Assembly: GCA_003605055.1 (NCBI GenBank)
Contig: QZKP01000008.1
Span: forward strand, 1 to 49,922
DNA from: Desulfarculus sp.
GTDB lineage: Bacteria > Desulfobacterota > Desulfarculia > Desulfarculales > Desulfarculaceae
DNA length: 49,922 nucleotides
Direction: 5' to 3'
The translations under genes were made by a program, and so were the position numbers. A model generated the notes under the pieces. It did not search any database and was not told the origin of the DNA. It saw only the letters and a program-made list of their open reading frames with translations. Every line of letters begins with the position of its first letter. Position 1 is the stretch's first letter. Shown here piece after piece: positions 32,491 to 41,947 of the stretch.

Positions 32491-33738
32491 GTGCAGCGTA
32501 GGGTGGTGGTAACCGGATTGGGGCTGGTCACGCCCCTGGGCACCGGCACGGAAAAAACCTGGGGGGGCCTCAAGGCCGGCAAGAGCGGCATCGGCCCCAT
32601 CACCAAGTTCGACGCCTCGGCGTTCAAGACCCAGATCGCGGGCGAGGTGCCGGATTTCGAGGTGGACAAATGGGTGCCCGCCAAGAAGATTCGCCGGCTG
32701 GACCCCTTCATCCACTTCGCCATCGCCGCTTCGCGCATGGCCTGGGAGTCCGCGGGTCTGCCCGCAGTCATGCCCCAGGAGCAGGCCCCCCGCGCCGGCT
32801 GCATCCTGGGGGTGGGCCTGGGCGGCCTCATCACCCTGGAAGAGACCATCCGCATGACCGAGCACAAGGGTTTCGACCGGGTGAGCCCCTTCTTTATCCC
32901 CAAGCTCATCGGCAACATGGCCCCGGGCGAGGTGTCCATGATGTTCAATCTCAAAGGGCCCAACACCTGCGTGTGCACCGCCTGCGCAGCCGGCACTCAC
33001 GCGGTGGGCGAAGCCATGAAGAACATCCAGCGGGGCGTGGCCGAGCTGATGGTCTGCGGCGGGGCGGAGGTGGTCTGCACGGCCACCACCCTGGCCGGCT
33101 TCGGCGCGGCCCGGGCCCTGTCCACGCGCAACGACGAACCGACCAGGGCCAGCCGTCCCTTCGATGCCCAACGCGACGGCTTCGTCATGTCCGAGGGCTC
33201 GGGCGTGCTGATCCTGGAGGAGCTAGGCTTCGCCAAGGCCCGCGGGGCGGGCATCCTGGCCGAGCTCATCGGTTACGGGCTGTCGGCCGACGCCTATCAC
33301 ATGACCGCGCCCGACCCCAGCGGCGAGGGCTTCGCCCGCTGCATGCAGATGGCCTTGGACGACGCCGGCGCCGCGCCCGGCGAGGTGGACTACATCAACG
33401 CCCACGGCACCTCCACGGACCTCAACGACGCCACCGAGACCAAGGCCATCAAGCTGGTGTTCGGCGAGCACGCCTACAAGCTGGCGGTGAGCAGCACCAA
33501 GAGCATGCTGGGCCATATGCTGGGGGCCACCGGCGGAGTGGAGGCGGCGGCCAGCGTGCTGACCATACGCGACCAGATCATGCCCCCCACCATCAACTAC
33601 GAGAACCCCGATCCGGACTGCGATTTGGACTACGTGCCCAATCAGGCCCGGGAGGGCAAGATCAAGACCGTCCTGAGCAACTCCTTCGGCTTTGGCGGCA
33701 CCAACGCCAGCGTTCTATTCAGGGCCTATCAGCCCTAG
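32491..33738 (+). CDS. fabF: 3-oxoacyl-ACP synthase II
   Basis: This 415-residue condensing enzyme elongates acyl-ACP with malonyl-ACP. The Cys-His-His triad is visible: C165 in CTACAAGTH, H305 in INAHGTSTDLND and H342 in GHMLGATGGVEA. The C-terminal NSFGFGGTNAS is typical of KAS II. The GTG at 32491 follows GAGGAG and begins QRRVVVTGLGLVTPLG. The next gene starts 31 bases later. Confidence 0.96.
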   Translation: MQRRVVVTGLGLVTPLGTGTEKTWGGLKAGKSGIGPITKFDASAFKTQIAGEVPDFEVDKWVPAKKIRRLDPFIHFAIAASRMAWESAGLPAVMPQEQAPRAGCILGVGLGGLITLEETIRMTEHKGFDRVSPFFIPKLIGNMAPGEVSMMFNLKGPNTCVCTACAAGTHAVGEAMKNIQRGVAELMVCGGAEVVCTATTLAGFGAARALSTRNDEPTRASRPFDAQRDGFVMSEGSGVLILEELGFAKARGAGILAELIGYGLSADAYHMTAPDPSGEGFARCMQMALDDAGAAPGEVDYINAHGTSTDLNDATETKAIKLVFGEHAYKLAVSSTKSMLGHMLGATGGVEAAASVLTIRDQIMPPTINYENPDPDCDLDYVPNQAREGKIKTVLSNSFGFGGTNASVLFRAYQP

Positions 33739-33769
33739 GGGCGCCCGGTCAGGGCCGGCCAGAGCATTT

Positions 33770-34333
33770 ATGCGAGGGCCTTTGTTGAGCCCTAGACCCA
33801 GCAAGGACCAGTACTACCTGGACATCGCCCGCGAGGTGAGCCGGCGGGGCACCTGCCTGCGGCGGCAGTACGGCGCGGTCATCGTCAAGGACGACCAGAT
33901 CGTGTCCACCGGCTACGCCGGCGCGCCGCGGGGGGTGGTCAACTGCGTGGACCTGGGCCGCTGCCTGCGCGACGATATGGGCGTGCCGGCAGGGCAGCGC
34001 TACGAGCTGTGCCGCTCGGTGCACGCGGAGATGAACGCGGTGATCCACGCCTCCCGGGCCCAGACCCTGGACGCGGTGCTGTACCTGACCGGCATGGAAG
34101 TGGCCGACGGCCAGCCCACCGAGCATCCCGAGCCCTGTCTGCTCTGCCGGCGGGTTATCATAAACGCGGGCATTCGCGAGGTGGTGGTGCAGCCGCGGGG
34201 GCAGGCCATCAAGCGCCTGGACCCGACCCAGTGGATCGCCGAAGAGAACCAAGCCGCCGCCCAGGGGTTGGTGGCGCCCCTGGAGGCGGAGGATATAAAG
34301 GACCGGCATGGGGGAGGGGGAGGTGACTCGTGA
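33770..34333 (+). CDS. dCMP deaminase (zinc-dependent)
   Basis: This roughly 187-residue protein belongs to the cytidine/deoxycytidylate deaminase family. HAEMNAVIHA supplies the zinc His and catalytic Glu, and EPCLLCRRVI supplies the zinc-binding cysteines. CLRRQYGAVIVKDDQIVSTGYAGAP is typical of dCMP deaminase (ComEB-type), which makes dUMP for thymidylate synthesis. ATG at 33770 lacks a good ribosome site; TTG at 33782 or 33785, after GAGGG, is a credible alternative. The Gly/Asp-rich C-terminal tail is variable. Its TGA overlaps the nrdR GTG (GTGA). Confidence 0.88.
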   Translation: MRGPLLSPRPSKDQYYLDIAREVSRRGTCLRRQYGAVIVKDDQIVSTGYAGAPRGVVNCVDLGRCLRDDMGVPAGQRYELCRSVHAEMNAVIHASRAQTLDAVLYLTGMEVADGQPTEHPEPCLLCRRVIINAGIREVVVQPRGQAIKRLDPTQWIAEENQAAAQGLVAPLEAEDIKDRHGGGGGDS

Positions 34334-34806
34334 GATGTCCCTTCTGCGCAAAGCTGGATAACAAGGTGGTGGACTCCCGAGTTAGCAAGGACGCCTCGGT
34401 GATCCGCCGCCGGCGACAGTGCCAGGACTGCGGTCAACGCTTCACCACCTACGAGCGGGTGGAGGAGATGGAGACCTACGTCGTCAAGAAGGACGGCTCC
34501 CGGGAGATATACGACCGCAACAAGGTCAAGGCGGGCATGCTCAAGGCCCTGCAGAAGCGCCCGGTTTCCATCGATCAGGTGGAGGAGTTCCTGGACTCCC
34601 TGGAGGCCAGCTTCCAGGAGCGCAACCTGCGCGAGATCCCGGTGCGCGCCCTGGGCGAAGCGGTGATGAAGAAGCTCAAGGAGTTGGACGCGGTGGCCTA
34701 CGTGCGCTTCGCCAGCGTGTACCGCGATTTCCGCGAGCTGGACGAGTTCATGCGCGAGGTCAAGGACCTCCTGGCCGCGCGCAAGGATCAGCCCGCCGGC
34801 TCCTAA
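34330..34806 (+). CDS. nrdR: Transcriptional repressor NrdR
   Basis: This 158-residue regulator has a zinc ribbon (CPFC 3-6; CQDC 31-34) followed by an ATP-cone (VKKDGSREIYDRNKVKAGM, about 51-69). It senses dATP and ATP and represses ribonucleotide reductase genes through NrdR boxes. MRCPFCAKLDNKVVDSR is the canonical start. GTG at 34330 overlaps the preceding stop. No ribonucleotide reductase gene lies in the window, as is common for nrdR, which often sits with ribD. Confidence 0.96.
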   Translation: MRCPFCAKLDNKVVDSRVSKDASVIRRRRQCQDCGQRFTTYERVEEMETYVVKKDGSREIYDRNKVKAGMLKALQKRPVSIDQVEEFLDSLEASFQERNLREIPVRALGEAVMKKLKELDAVAYVRFASVYRDFRELDEFMREVKDLLAARKDQPAGS

Positions 34807-35921
34807 TGACCCGCGCCCGCCTAAAGGACCCCGTTCACCAGCACTACATGCGCCGGGCTCTGGCCCTGACCCGCCGGGGCCTGGGCTCGAGCTCGCCCAA
34901 CCCGGCGGTGGGGGCGCTGGTGGTGGCCGGCGGCCGGGTGCTGGGCCTGGGCTGGCACGCCCGGGCCGGCGAGCCTCACGCCGAGGTGCACGCCCTGCGC
35001 CAGGCCGGAGCGGCGGCCCGGGACGCTGACCTCTACGTCACCCTGGAGCCCTGCCATCACCAGGGGCGCACCCCGCCCTGCACCCAGGCCATCCTGAAGG
35101 CCGGCGTGGCCCGCGTGTTCTATGGCGCGGCCGACCCCAACCCACGCGTGGCCGGCGGGGGAGGGGCCTTTTTGGCCGCCCAGGGGGTGGAGGTGACGCC
35201 CGGGGTGCTGGCCGAGCAGTGCGCTTTTGAGCACCGTTTCTTCTTCACCCACGCCAGCAAAGGCCGGCCCCACGTGATCCTCAAGACCGCGGCCAGCCTG
35301 GACGGCAAGACCGCCACCGTGGACGGCCTTTCCCGCTGGGTGACCGGGCCGGCCGCGCGGCGCTACGTGCACCGGTTGCGGGGCTGGCTGGACGCGGTGG
35401 CCGTGGGCGTGGGCACGGCCCTGGCCGACGACCCCCAGCTCACCTGCCGCCTGCCCGGCCGTCGCAACCCCCTGCGCCTGGTGGTGGACAGCAACCTGCG
35501 CCTGCCCTCAGGGGCCAAGGTCTTGGACCCCGGGGCCGCGCCGGGCTGCCTGGTGGCCTGCGGCCCGCACCCGGACAAGGCCCGGCGCCAGGCCCTGGAG
35601 CGGGCCGGTGCCGAGGTGTTGGCCCTGCCCCGGGGCCCGGGCGGCCGGGTGGACCTGGCCGTGCTGCTGGCCGAGCTGGGCCGGCGGGGGATCACCAGCC
35701 TGCTGGCCGAGGGCGGGGCCGAGTTGGCCTGGGCCCTGGTGGCCGCGGGCCTGGTGGACGAGGTGATGTACTTTTTTGCGCCCAAGCTGGTGGGCGGGGC
35801 CGCGGCGCCGCCCATGATCGGCGGGGCGGGCGTGGCCAGCATGGACCAGGCCGTGCTCCTCAGCCGGCCCCTGGTGCGGCGCTTCGGCGATGACGTCATG
35901 CTGTGGGCCGCGGTAAAATAA
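34806..35921 (+). CDS. ribD: Riboflavin biosynthesis protein RibD (deaminase-reductase)
   Basis: This 371-residue bifunctional enzyme deaminates and then reduces the pyrimidine intermediate of riboflavin synthesis. The deaminase part has HAEVHAL (about 60) and PCHHQGRTPPC (about 81-91). The reductase part has ILKTAASLDGKTA (about 158-170), GVGTALADDPQL and LLAEGGAELAWAL. ATG at 34806 shares its A with the nrdR stop (TAATG). The frame is open well upstream of that, but the upstream part only shadows nrdR and has no family similarity. Confidence 0.95.
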   Translation: MTRARLKDPVHQHYMRRALALTRRGLGSSSPNPAVGALVVAGGRVLGLGWHARAGEPHAEVHALRQAGAAARDADLYVTLEPCHHQGRTPPCTQAILKAGVARVFYGAADPNPRVAGGGGAFLAAQGVEVTPGVLAEQCAFEHRFFFTHASKGRPHVILKTAASLDGKTATVDGLSRWVTGPAARRYVHRLRGWLDAVAVGVGTALADDPQLTCRLPGRRNPLRLVVDSNLRLPSGAKVLDPGAAPGCLVACGPHPDKARRQALERAGAEVLALPRGPGGRVDLAVLLAELGRRGITSLLAEGGAELAWALVAAGLVDEVMYFFAPKLVGGAAAPPMIGGAGVASMDQAVLLSRPLVRRFGDDVMLWAAVK

Positions 35922-35962
35922 CCAAATAAGGCTCGATGGCGGCAGCAATAAGGAGACTATCC

Positions 35963-36325
35963 ATGGGCAACCCCTTTTGCTGGGTGGAGCTGACCACCAG
36001 CAACCTGGAAGAAGCCAAGCAGTTCTACACCGGCCTGTTCAAATGGCAGTTGGAGCCCTTTGCCGGCGCCAAGCTGCCCTATTTCTTCGTACACACCGGC
36101 ACTCCGCCCACCGGCGGCATGATGCCCCTGCCCGGACCCGGGGTCCCCACGGCCTGGACCATGTACGTGGAGGTGGAGGACCTCAGCGAGACCTGCGAGA
36201 AGCTCAAGCGCCTGGGCGGCAACGTGCTCAAGCCCAAGGCCTCGGTGCCGGGCATGGGCTGGTACGCGGTGGTCAGCGACCCCCAGGGCGCGGTGTTCGG
36301 CCTGTGGCAGCAGCGCAAGGAGTAA
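35963..36325 (+). CDS. VOC-family (glyoxalase/dioxygenase fold) protein
   Basis: This 120-residue protein has the vicinal-oxygen-chelate fold seen in single-domain glyoxalase-like proteins. GNPFCWVELTTSNLEEAKQF starts the first beta-alpha unit; AWTMYVEVEDLSETCEKLKRLGG (about 66-88) and VVSDPQGAVFGLWQ (about 103-116) mark the second. The ATG at 35963 follows AAGGAG by 7 bases; an earlier in-frame ATG at 35936 lacks one. Substrate and metal are unknown. It sits between ribD and ribE, 10 bases before ribE, so it is co-expressed with riboflavin genes. Confidence 0.85.
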   Translation: MGNPFCWVELTTSNLEEAKQFYTGLFKWQLEPFAGAKLPYFFVHTGTPPTGGMMPLPGPGVPTAWTMYVEVEDLSETCEKLKRLGGNVLKPKASVPGMGWYAVVSDPQGAVFGLWQQRKE

Positions 36326-36335
36326 GAGGTAGGTC

Positions 36336-36986
36336 ATGTTCACCGGCCTGGTGGAGGGCGTGGGCAGGGTGGGGCGCATCACGCCCCAGGGCCCGGACGC
36401 GGTGCTTATCATAGCCCCGCCCTGGGAGCTGGGTGAGACCGTGCTGGGCGAGTCCATCGCGGTCAACGGCGCCTGTTTGACCGTGAGCAAGCTCACCCCC
36501 CAGGGTTTTGCCGTGGACGTGTCGGCCGAGACCCTGAGCCGCACCAACCTGGGCCGGCTGCGAACCGGCGGGTCCGTGAACCTGGAGCGATCCCTGCGTC
36601 TGGGCGAGCGCCTGGGCGGCCACCTGGTCACCGGCCATGTGGACTGCGTGGGCAGCCTTTTGCGCATACAGCCCCAGGGCGCCTCCTATGGCCTGGAGGT
36701 GGGACTGCCGTCCGAGCACCTGCGCTTTGTGGTGGGAAAGGGCTCCATTTGCCTGGACGGCATCAGCCTGACCGTAAACCAAGTGGGCTCCGGCAGCTTC
36801 GGAGTCAACATCATCCCCCATACCTGGCAGGCCACCGCTCTGCATCTTGCCAAGCAAGGCGATTCTGTTAATATTGAAACCGACCTCATCGGCAAGTACG
36901 TGGCCAGGCTGCTGAATCGCGATGAGGACGCGCCCGGGGCCAGCCGCGGCCTGTCCAGCGAAGACCTCAGGCGCATGGGTTACTGA
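36336..36986 (+). CDS. ribE: Riboflavin synthase alpha chain
   Basis: This 216-residue enzyme dismutates two 6,7-dimethyl-8-ribityllumazine molecules to riboflavin. MFTGLVEGVGRV begins the first lumazine-binding repeat and the second starts near residue 98. SIAVNGACLTV (about 41-51), VDVSAETLSRTN (about 61-72), GGHLVTGHVD and SICLDGISLTVN (about 137-148) show the internal duplication. It belongs to the ribD-ribE-ribBA-ribH gene group. Confidence 0.96.
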   Translation: MFTGLVEGVGRVGRITPQGPDAVLIIAPPWELGETVLGESIAVNGACLTVSKLTPQGFAVDVSAETLSRTNLGRLRTGGSVNLERSLRLGERLGGHLVTGHVDCVGSLLRIQPQGASYGLEVGLPSEHLRFVVGKGSICLDGISLTVNQVGSGSFGVNIIPHTWQATALHLAKQGDSVNIETDLIGKYVARLLNRDEDAPGASRGLSSEDLRRMGY

Positions 36987-37026
36987 AGCTCTGGTTCGGC
37001 CCAATGCGACGGAGGATGGCGGCCCG

Positions 37027-37518
37027 GTGGAGGGGGTGGAGCTAACAGATTATTATCCCGGGGTGATCGGCCAGATTATCCAGCTCCACGCCGTGTATTA
37101 TGCCCAGCACTGGGGCCTGGATTTGTCCTTCGAGGCCCAGGTAGGCCGGGAATTGTCCGAGTTCCTGGCGGAGTTTCAGCCCCAACGGGACTTTTTCCGG
37201 GCTGCCCGGGACCAGGGCCGCCTGGCCGGTGCCGTGGCTCTGGACGGCGGCCAGGAGGAGGGCGCCCGCCTGCGCTGGTTCATCGTGGACCCGGCCTGGC
37301 AGGGCCAGGGTCTGGGCCGGCGTCTGCTGGGCGAGGCCTTGGCCTTTGGCCGCGCGGCCGGGCACCGGCGGATTTTCCTCTGGACCTTCGCCGGGCTGGA
37401 CGCGGCGCGGCGGCAGTACGAGGCCGCGGGCTTTCGCCTGGCCGAGGAGCACCCGGTGGAGCAGTGGGGCCGAAGCATCGCTGAGCAGAAGTTCGTGTTG
37501 GAGCTAGGGCCGGCTTAG
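37027..37518 (+). CDS. GNAT-family N-acetyltransferase
   Basis: This 163-residue protein resembles GNAT domains often found at the end of MarR fusions, with LHAVYYAQHWGLDLSFEAQV (about 17-36) and acetyl-CoA motif A WFIVDPAWQGQGLGRRLL (about 85-102). The GTG at 37027 is used, as GGAGGAT lies 9 bases upstream; GTG at 37036 is an alternative. The substrate is unknown. It lies between ribE and ribBA on the same transcript, a second non-riboflavin gene inside the rib cluster. Confidence 0.82.
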   Translation: MEGVELTDYYPGVIGQIIQLHAVYYAQHWGLDLSFEAQVGRELSEFLAEFQPQRDFFRAARDQGRLAGAVALDGGQEEGARLRWFIVDPAWQGQGLGRRLLGEALAFGRAAGHRRIFLWTFAGLDAARRQYEAAGFRLAEEHPVEQWGRSIAEQKFVLELGPA

Positions 37519-37575
37519 GCCCGCCACGTTTACGAGCGCCGCCCCCTCGCGGGGTGACCATATAGGAGAAACCAC

Positions 37576-38796
37576 ATGCCCTTGGCCAGCATAGAAGAGG
37601 CCATCGCAGAGATACGCAACGGCCGCATGGTCATCCTGGTGGACGACGAGGACCGCGAAAACGAGGGCGACCTGACCATGGCCGCGGAGCTGGTCACGCC
37701 CGAGGCCATCAACTTCATGGCCACCTACGGCCGCGGCCTGATCTGCCTGTCCCTGACCCCGGAAATGGTGGAGCGCCTGGGCCTGCCCCTGATGGTGCGC
37801 GACAACCAGTCGCCCTTCGAGACCGCCTTCACCGTTTCGGTGGAGGCCCGCCACGGAGTGACCACCGGCATCAGCGCCCACGACCGGGCCCACACCATCC
37901 GCACCGCCGTGGACCCCGAATCCGGACCGCCCGACCTGGTCAGCCCGGGGCACGTCTTCCCCCTGCGGGCCAAGCCGGGGGGGGTGCTGGTGCGCACCGG
38001 CCAGACCGAGGGTTCGGTGGACCTGGCCCGGCTGGCCGGCCTGACCCCGTCCGGAGTCATCTGCGAGGTGATGAAGGACGACGGCACCATGGCTCGCCTG
38101 CCGGACCTGGAGGCCTTTGCTGCCAAGCACCACCTGAAGATCGTCACCATCGCCGATCTGGTCCGCTACCGGATGCGCAACGAGTCCTTCGTGCACCGTC
38201 AGGCCCAGGTGCGCCTGCCCACCGCCTTCGGCGATTTCACGGCCATCGCCTATTCCAACGACGTGGACACCCTGGAACACGTGGCCCTGGTCAAGGGCGA
38301 CCTCAACCCCCAGGAGCCGGTCCTGGTGCGGGTGCATTCCGAGTGCCTCACCGGCGATGTGTTCCATTCCCGGCGCTGCGACTGCGGCGATCAGTTGACC
38401 CAGGCCCTGCACATGATCCAAGAAGAGGGCCGCGGCGTCTTGCTCTACATGAAGCAGGAGGGCCGGGGCATCGGCCTGGTGAACAAGCTCAAGGCCTACG
38501 AGCTGCAAGACCACGGGGCCGACACCGTGGAGGCCAACGAGGCCCTGGGCTTTCCGGCGGACATGCGCGATTATGGCATAGGCGCCCAGATCCTGGCCGA
38601 TCTGGGGGTGCGCCAGATGCGATTGATGACCAACAACCCCAAGAAGATGGTTGGCCTGGAGGGTTACGGCCTGTCCGTAACCGAGCGGGTGCCCTTGGAG
38701 ATTCCGGCCTGCCCGGAGAACGAGGCCTACCTGCGCACCAAGTGCACCAAGATGGGGCATCTGATGAGCCAGATCAAGCTGGCGGAGAGGGGGTAA
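37576..38796 (+). CDS. ribBA: Bifunctional 3,4-dihydroxy-2-butanone 4-phosphate synthase / GTP cyclohydrolase II
   Basis: This 406-residue fusion supplies both precursors of riboflavin. The N-terminal synthase (about 1-200) shows [11 protein letters not shown] and the Mg-binding region [12 protein letters not shown]. The C-terminal cyclohydrolase (about 205-400) has [20 protein letters not shown], with the zinc cysteines, and [15 protein letters not shown] at 37576 follows TAGGAGAAA. No FMN riboswitch is recognisable in the 57-base gap upstream or elsewhere in the rib genes. Confidence 0.96.
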   Translation: MPLASIEEAIAEIRNGRMVILVDDEDRENEGDLTMAAELVTPEAINFMATYGRGLICLSLTPEMVERLGLPLMVRDNQSPFETAFTVSVEARHGVTTGISAHDRAHTIRTAVDPESGPPDLVSPGHVFPLRAKPGGVLVRTGQTEGSVDLARLAGLTPSGVICEVMKDDGTMARLPDLEAFAAKHHLKIVTIADLVRYRMRNESFVHRQAQVRLPTAFGDFTAIAYSNDVDTLEHVALVKGDLNPQEPVLVRVHSECLTGDVFHSRRCDCGDQLTQALHMIQEEGRGVLLYMKQEGRGIGLVNKLKAYELQDHGADTVEANEALGFPADMRDYGIGAQILADLGVRQMRLMTNNPKKMVGLEGYGLSVTERVPLEIPACPENEAYLRTKCTKMGHLMSQIKLAERG

Positions 38797-38797
38797 C

Positions 38798-39262
<465 letters not shown>

Positions 39263-39272
39263 CCGGCCTAAG

Positions 39273-39692
39273 ATGGGCGACCGCCGCCACAGCCGTGAGT
39301 TGGCCCTGCAGGTGCTCTACCAAATAGAGCACGGCGGGTCCCCCGAGGAGGCCCTGTCCCTGTACGCGGACAACTTCCCGGCCCCGGCCCGCCTCTGGCG
39401 CTACGTGCAGGAGCTGGTGCGGGGCATCTCCCAGCACGGACCGGAGATAGACCGCCTGCTGGGTCAGGCCAGCCAGCGCTGGCGCCTGGAGCGCATGCCC
39501 CAGGTGGACCGCAACATCCTGCGCCTGGCCTGCTACGAAATGCTCTTCAGCCAGGGCCAGGTGCCGCCCAAGGTGGCCATCAACGAGGCCGTGGAGTTGG
39601 CCAAGCGCTACGGCGGCGGGGAGTCGCCGTCGTTCATCAACGCGGTGCTGGACTCCCTGTTGGCCGCCAGCGGTCAGGCGGCCGCGACCTAA
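39273..39692 (+). CDS. nusB: Transcription antitermination factor NusB
   Basis: This 139-residue helical protein binds boxA RNA with NusE in rRNA antitermination. RRHSRELALQVLYQIEHG is the canonical start, and MPQVDRNILRLACYEMLF and VAINEAVELAKRYGGGESPSFINAVLDSL are conserved. The ribH-nusB order is standard. The stop lies 2 bases before the TetR-family gene. Confidence 0.96.
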   Translation: MGDRRHSRELALQVLYQIEHGGSPEEALSLYADNFPAPARLWRYVQELVRGISQHGPEIDRLLGQASQRWRLERMPQVDRNILRLACYEMLFSQGQVPPKVAINEAVELAKRYGGGESPSFINAVLDSLLAASGQAAAT

Positions 39693-39694
39693 AG

Positions 39695-40342
39695 ATGGCC
39701 CCCTCCAACACCTTCCAGAACCTGGCCGCGGACAAGCAAGAGCGCATCCTGGACGCGGCGCTGAGCGAGTTCGCTGAAAAGGGCTACGCCCGGGCCTCCA
39801 TGAACAACCTGGTGGGCCGGCTGGGCATCGCCAAGGGCAGCATCTTCCAGTATTTCAAGGATAAGCCCGGCCTTTTCCAGCACGTGTTCGACTTTGCCGT
39901 GGGCCGGGTAAAGGACCATCTGCGCCGGGTGCGCGACCAGAGCCGGGGCCAGGATGTGTTCGAGCGCATACACCGCAGCCTGCTGGCCGGCCTGGCCCTG
40001 ATCGAGGACAGCCCCCGCCTGTTCCAGCTCTATTTGCGCGTCGTCTTTGAGGGCGACGTGCCTTTCCGGGGCCGGCTGCTGGCCTCCATCCGCCTGTTCA
40101 GCCGGGACTACCTGCTGGACCTCTTGCGCGAGGGCGTGGCCGCGGGCCAACTCAGGCCGGACCTGGACCTGGATCTGGCCGCTTTCCTGGTGGACGCGGC
40201 TTTGGAACGCTTCCTGATCGCCAGCAGCGTGTCCCAGTTGGACCCGGGCTTGGGCCTTTTTCAGGCCGACGCGGCCCGGGCCCGGGAGCTGGCCGGCCGC
40301 CTGGTGGAGACCCTGCGCCGGGGCCTGGGGGCCGCGGCATGA
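39695..40342 (+). CDS. TetR-family transcriptional regulator
   Basis: This 215-residue protein has an N-terminal TetR helix-turn-helix: KQERILDAALSEFAEKGYARASMNNLVGRLGIAKGSIFQYFKDK (about 12-56, with GIAKGSIFQYF as recognition segment). The C-terminal ligand-binding region is not assigned to a subfamily, so the effector is unknown. It follows nusB by 2 bases and overlaps mqnB by 4 bases (ATGA), so it is coupled to the menaquinone genes and may regulate them or its own operon. Confidence 0.92.
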   Translation: MAPSNTFQNLAADKQERILDAALSEFAEKGYARASMNNLVGRLGIAKGSIFQYFKDKPGLFQHVFDFAVGRVKDHLRRVRDQSRGQDVFERIHRSLLAGLALIEDSPRLFQLYLRVVFEGDVPFRGRLLASIRLFSRDYLLDLLREGVAAGQLRPDLDLDLAAFLVDAALERFLIASSVSQLDPGLGLFQADAARARELAGRLVETLRRGLGAAA

Positions 40343-41034
40343 GTCTCTGGCTGGTGATAATCGCCATGGAGGCCGAGGCCCGGCTGCTGACCCAGCGCCT
40401 GGCGCCGGCCGGGCCAATCGGCGGCCGGCCGGCCTTTGCCGGGCGCCTCGGCCAGCAGGAGCTGCTCCTGCTGCTCAGCAGCCTGGGTCAGGTCAACGCG
40501 GCTCAGGCCGTGACCGCGGCCCTGGAGGCAAGGCCGGAGATCGCGGGGGTGCTCAACCTGGGCTGCGGCGGGGCCTACCCGGACAGCGGCCTGTCCCGGG
40601 GCCAGGCAATGCTGGCCAGGGAGGTGGTGCTGGCCGACCTGGGGGTGCAGACCCAGGCCCATCTGCACGGGCTGGAAAAAGTGGGCATTCCCCTGGCTCG
40701 CCTTCCGCAGGCGGGCGAGGTGTACAATCGCCTGACCTGCGATCCTGGGCTGAGCGGCCGGTTGCTGGCGGCCCAGCCGGAGCTGGCCCGAGGCGTTTTC
40801 GCCACCGTGGGCCGGGTCAGCGGCGACGAGGCCACGGCCCGGGCCGTGGCCACCCGCTGGGGCGCGGACCTGGAGGAGATGGAGTCCGCGGCCGTGGCCC
40901 TGGTAGCCCTGCACTACGGCCGGCCCTTCGCAGCCCTGCGCGGCATCAGCAACATCGCCGGCGACCGCGCCCTGGACCTGGCCGCGGGCGCCGAGGCCGC
41001 CCAACGGGCCCTGTTGGCCCTGGAGAAGGTCTGA
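40339..41034 (+). CDS. mqnB: Futalosine hydrolase
   Basis: This 231-residue protein has the nucleoside phosphorylase/hydrolase fold. NLGCGGAYPDSGLSRGQAML (about 74-93), ADLEEMESAAVAL (about 176-188) and LRGISNIAGDR (about 200-210) match futalosine hydrolase, which releases hypoxanthine in the alternative menaquinone pathway. The neighbouring mqnD supports this role over MTA/SAH nucleosidase. ATG overlaps the TetR stop; its own TGA overlaps the mqnD ATG (TGATG). Confidence 0.9.
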   Translation: MSLWLVIIAMEAEARLLTQRLAPAGPIGGRPAFAGRLGQQELLLLLSSLGQVNAAQAVTAALEARPEIAGVLNLGCGGAYPDSGLSRGQAMLAREVVLADLGVQTQAHLHGLEKVGIPLARLPQAGEVYNRLTCDPGLSGRLLAAQPELARGVFATVGRVSGDEATARAVATRWGADLEEMESAAVALVALHYGRPFAALRGISNIAGDRALDLAAGAEAAQRALLALEKV

Positions 41035-41864
41035 TGGGCCGCGCCCTGACCTTCGGTTTTTCCCCTTGCCCCAACGACACCTTTGCCTTTCACGCCCTGG
41101 TGCACGGGCTGGTGGACAGCGGCGGGCTGACCATAACCCCGCTCTTGGCCGACGTGGAGGAGCTGAACCAGCGGGCTCTGGCAGGGGAGCTGGAGCTGAG
41201 CAAGCTCAGCTTTCACGCCCTGGGTTATGTGCTGGAGAGCTACCAGCTCCTGCGTGCGGGGGCGGCCCTGGGCCGGGGCTGCGGGCCCCTGCTGGTGGCC
41301 CGGCCCGGGTTTGACCTGAAGCGCCTGGGGCAGGCCCGGGTGGCGGTGCCCGGCCGGCTCACCACCGCCCATCTGCTGCTCAGCATGTATCTGGGCCGGC
41401 CGCCCGAGGTGGAGCCCTTGCAATTCGACCAGGTCATGCCCGCCGTGGCCGGCGGCCAATATGAGGCCGGGCTGATCATCCACGAGGGGCGCTTCACGTT
41501 TCAAAATTACGGCCTGGAGTCCCTGCTGGACCTGGGCTCGTGGTGGGAAAAGGAGACCGGACGGCCCATCCCCCTGGGCTGCATCGCCGCCCGCCGCGAC
41601 CTGGGGCCGGAGGCCATCGCCCGCCTGGAGCGGGCCCTGGCCGCCAGCGTGGCCCATGCCCAGGCACATCCCCTGGACTCCCGCGCTTACGTGCTGGCCC
41701 ACGCCCAGGAGATGCAGCCCCAGGTGGTGGCCCAGCACATCGGGCTGTACGTGAACGACTTCAGCCGCGACCTGGGGGGCGAGGGCCTGGCCGCCGTGGA
41801 GGAGCTTCTCGCCCGCGGCCGGGCCAGCGGTCTGCTGCCGCCCGCAAGAGTGTCTTTATTGTGA
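41034..41864 (+). CDS. mqnD: 1,4-dihydroxy-6-naphthoate synthase
   Basis: This 276-residue enzyme of the periplasmic-binding-protein fold converts cyclic de-hypoxanthine futalosine into the naphthoate precursor of menaquinone. FGFSPCPNDTFAFHALVHG (about 7-25) and KLSFHALGYVLESY (about 57-70) are MqnD signatures. It forms a coupled pair with mqnB. mqnA, mqnC and later genes are not in the window. The pathway implies menaquinone use in an anaerobic respiration. Confidence 0.94.
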   Translation: MGRALTFGFSPCPNDTFAFHALVHGLVDSGGLTITPLLADVEELNQRALAGELELSKLSFHALGYVLESYQLLRAGAALGRGCGPLLVARPGFDLKRLGQARVAVPGRLTTAHLLLSMYLGRPPEVEPLQFDQVMPAVAGGQYEAGLIIHEGRFTFQNYGLESLLDLGSWWEKETGRPIPLGCIAARRDLGPEAIARLERALAASVAHAQAHPLDSRAYVLAHAQEMQPQVVAQHIGLYVNDFSRDLGGEGLAAVEELLARGRASGLLPPARVSLL

Positions 41865-41878
41865 CGGCGGGAAAATTT

Positions 41879-41907
41879 TTGACCTGACCCGTTGCAGGCG
41901 TTACATT
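41879..41907 (+). promoter_or_regulatory. Candidate sigma-70 promoter for corC-lnt-prfB
   Basis: TTGACC (41879-41884) and TACATT (41902-41907) are 17 bases apart, about 40 bases upstream of the TTG start at 41948. It lies just after the mqnD stop. Confidence 0.5.
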
Positions 41908-41947
41908 TAGCCTAGTTTCTTCGGGTCTTTCACGGAGACGTGGAGAA

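Noticed and set aside
34419..34805. 5' extension of the ribD frame
   Set aside because: The upstream part overlaps nrdR in another frame and has no similarity; the ATG at 34806 coincides with the start of the deaminase domain.
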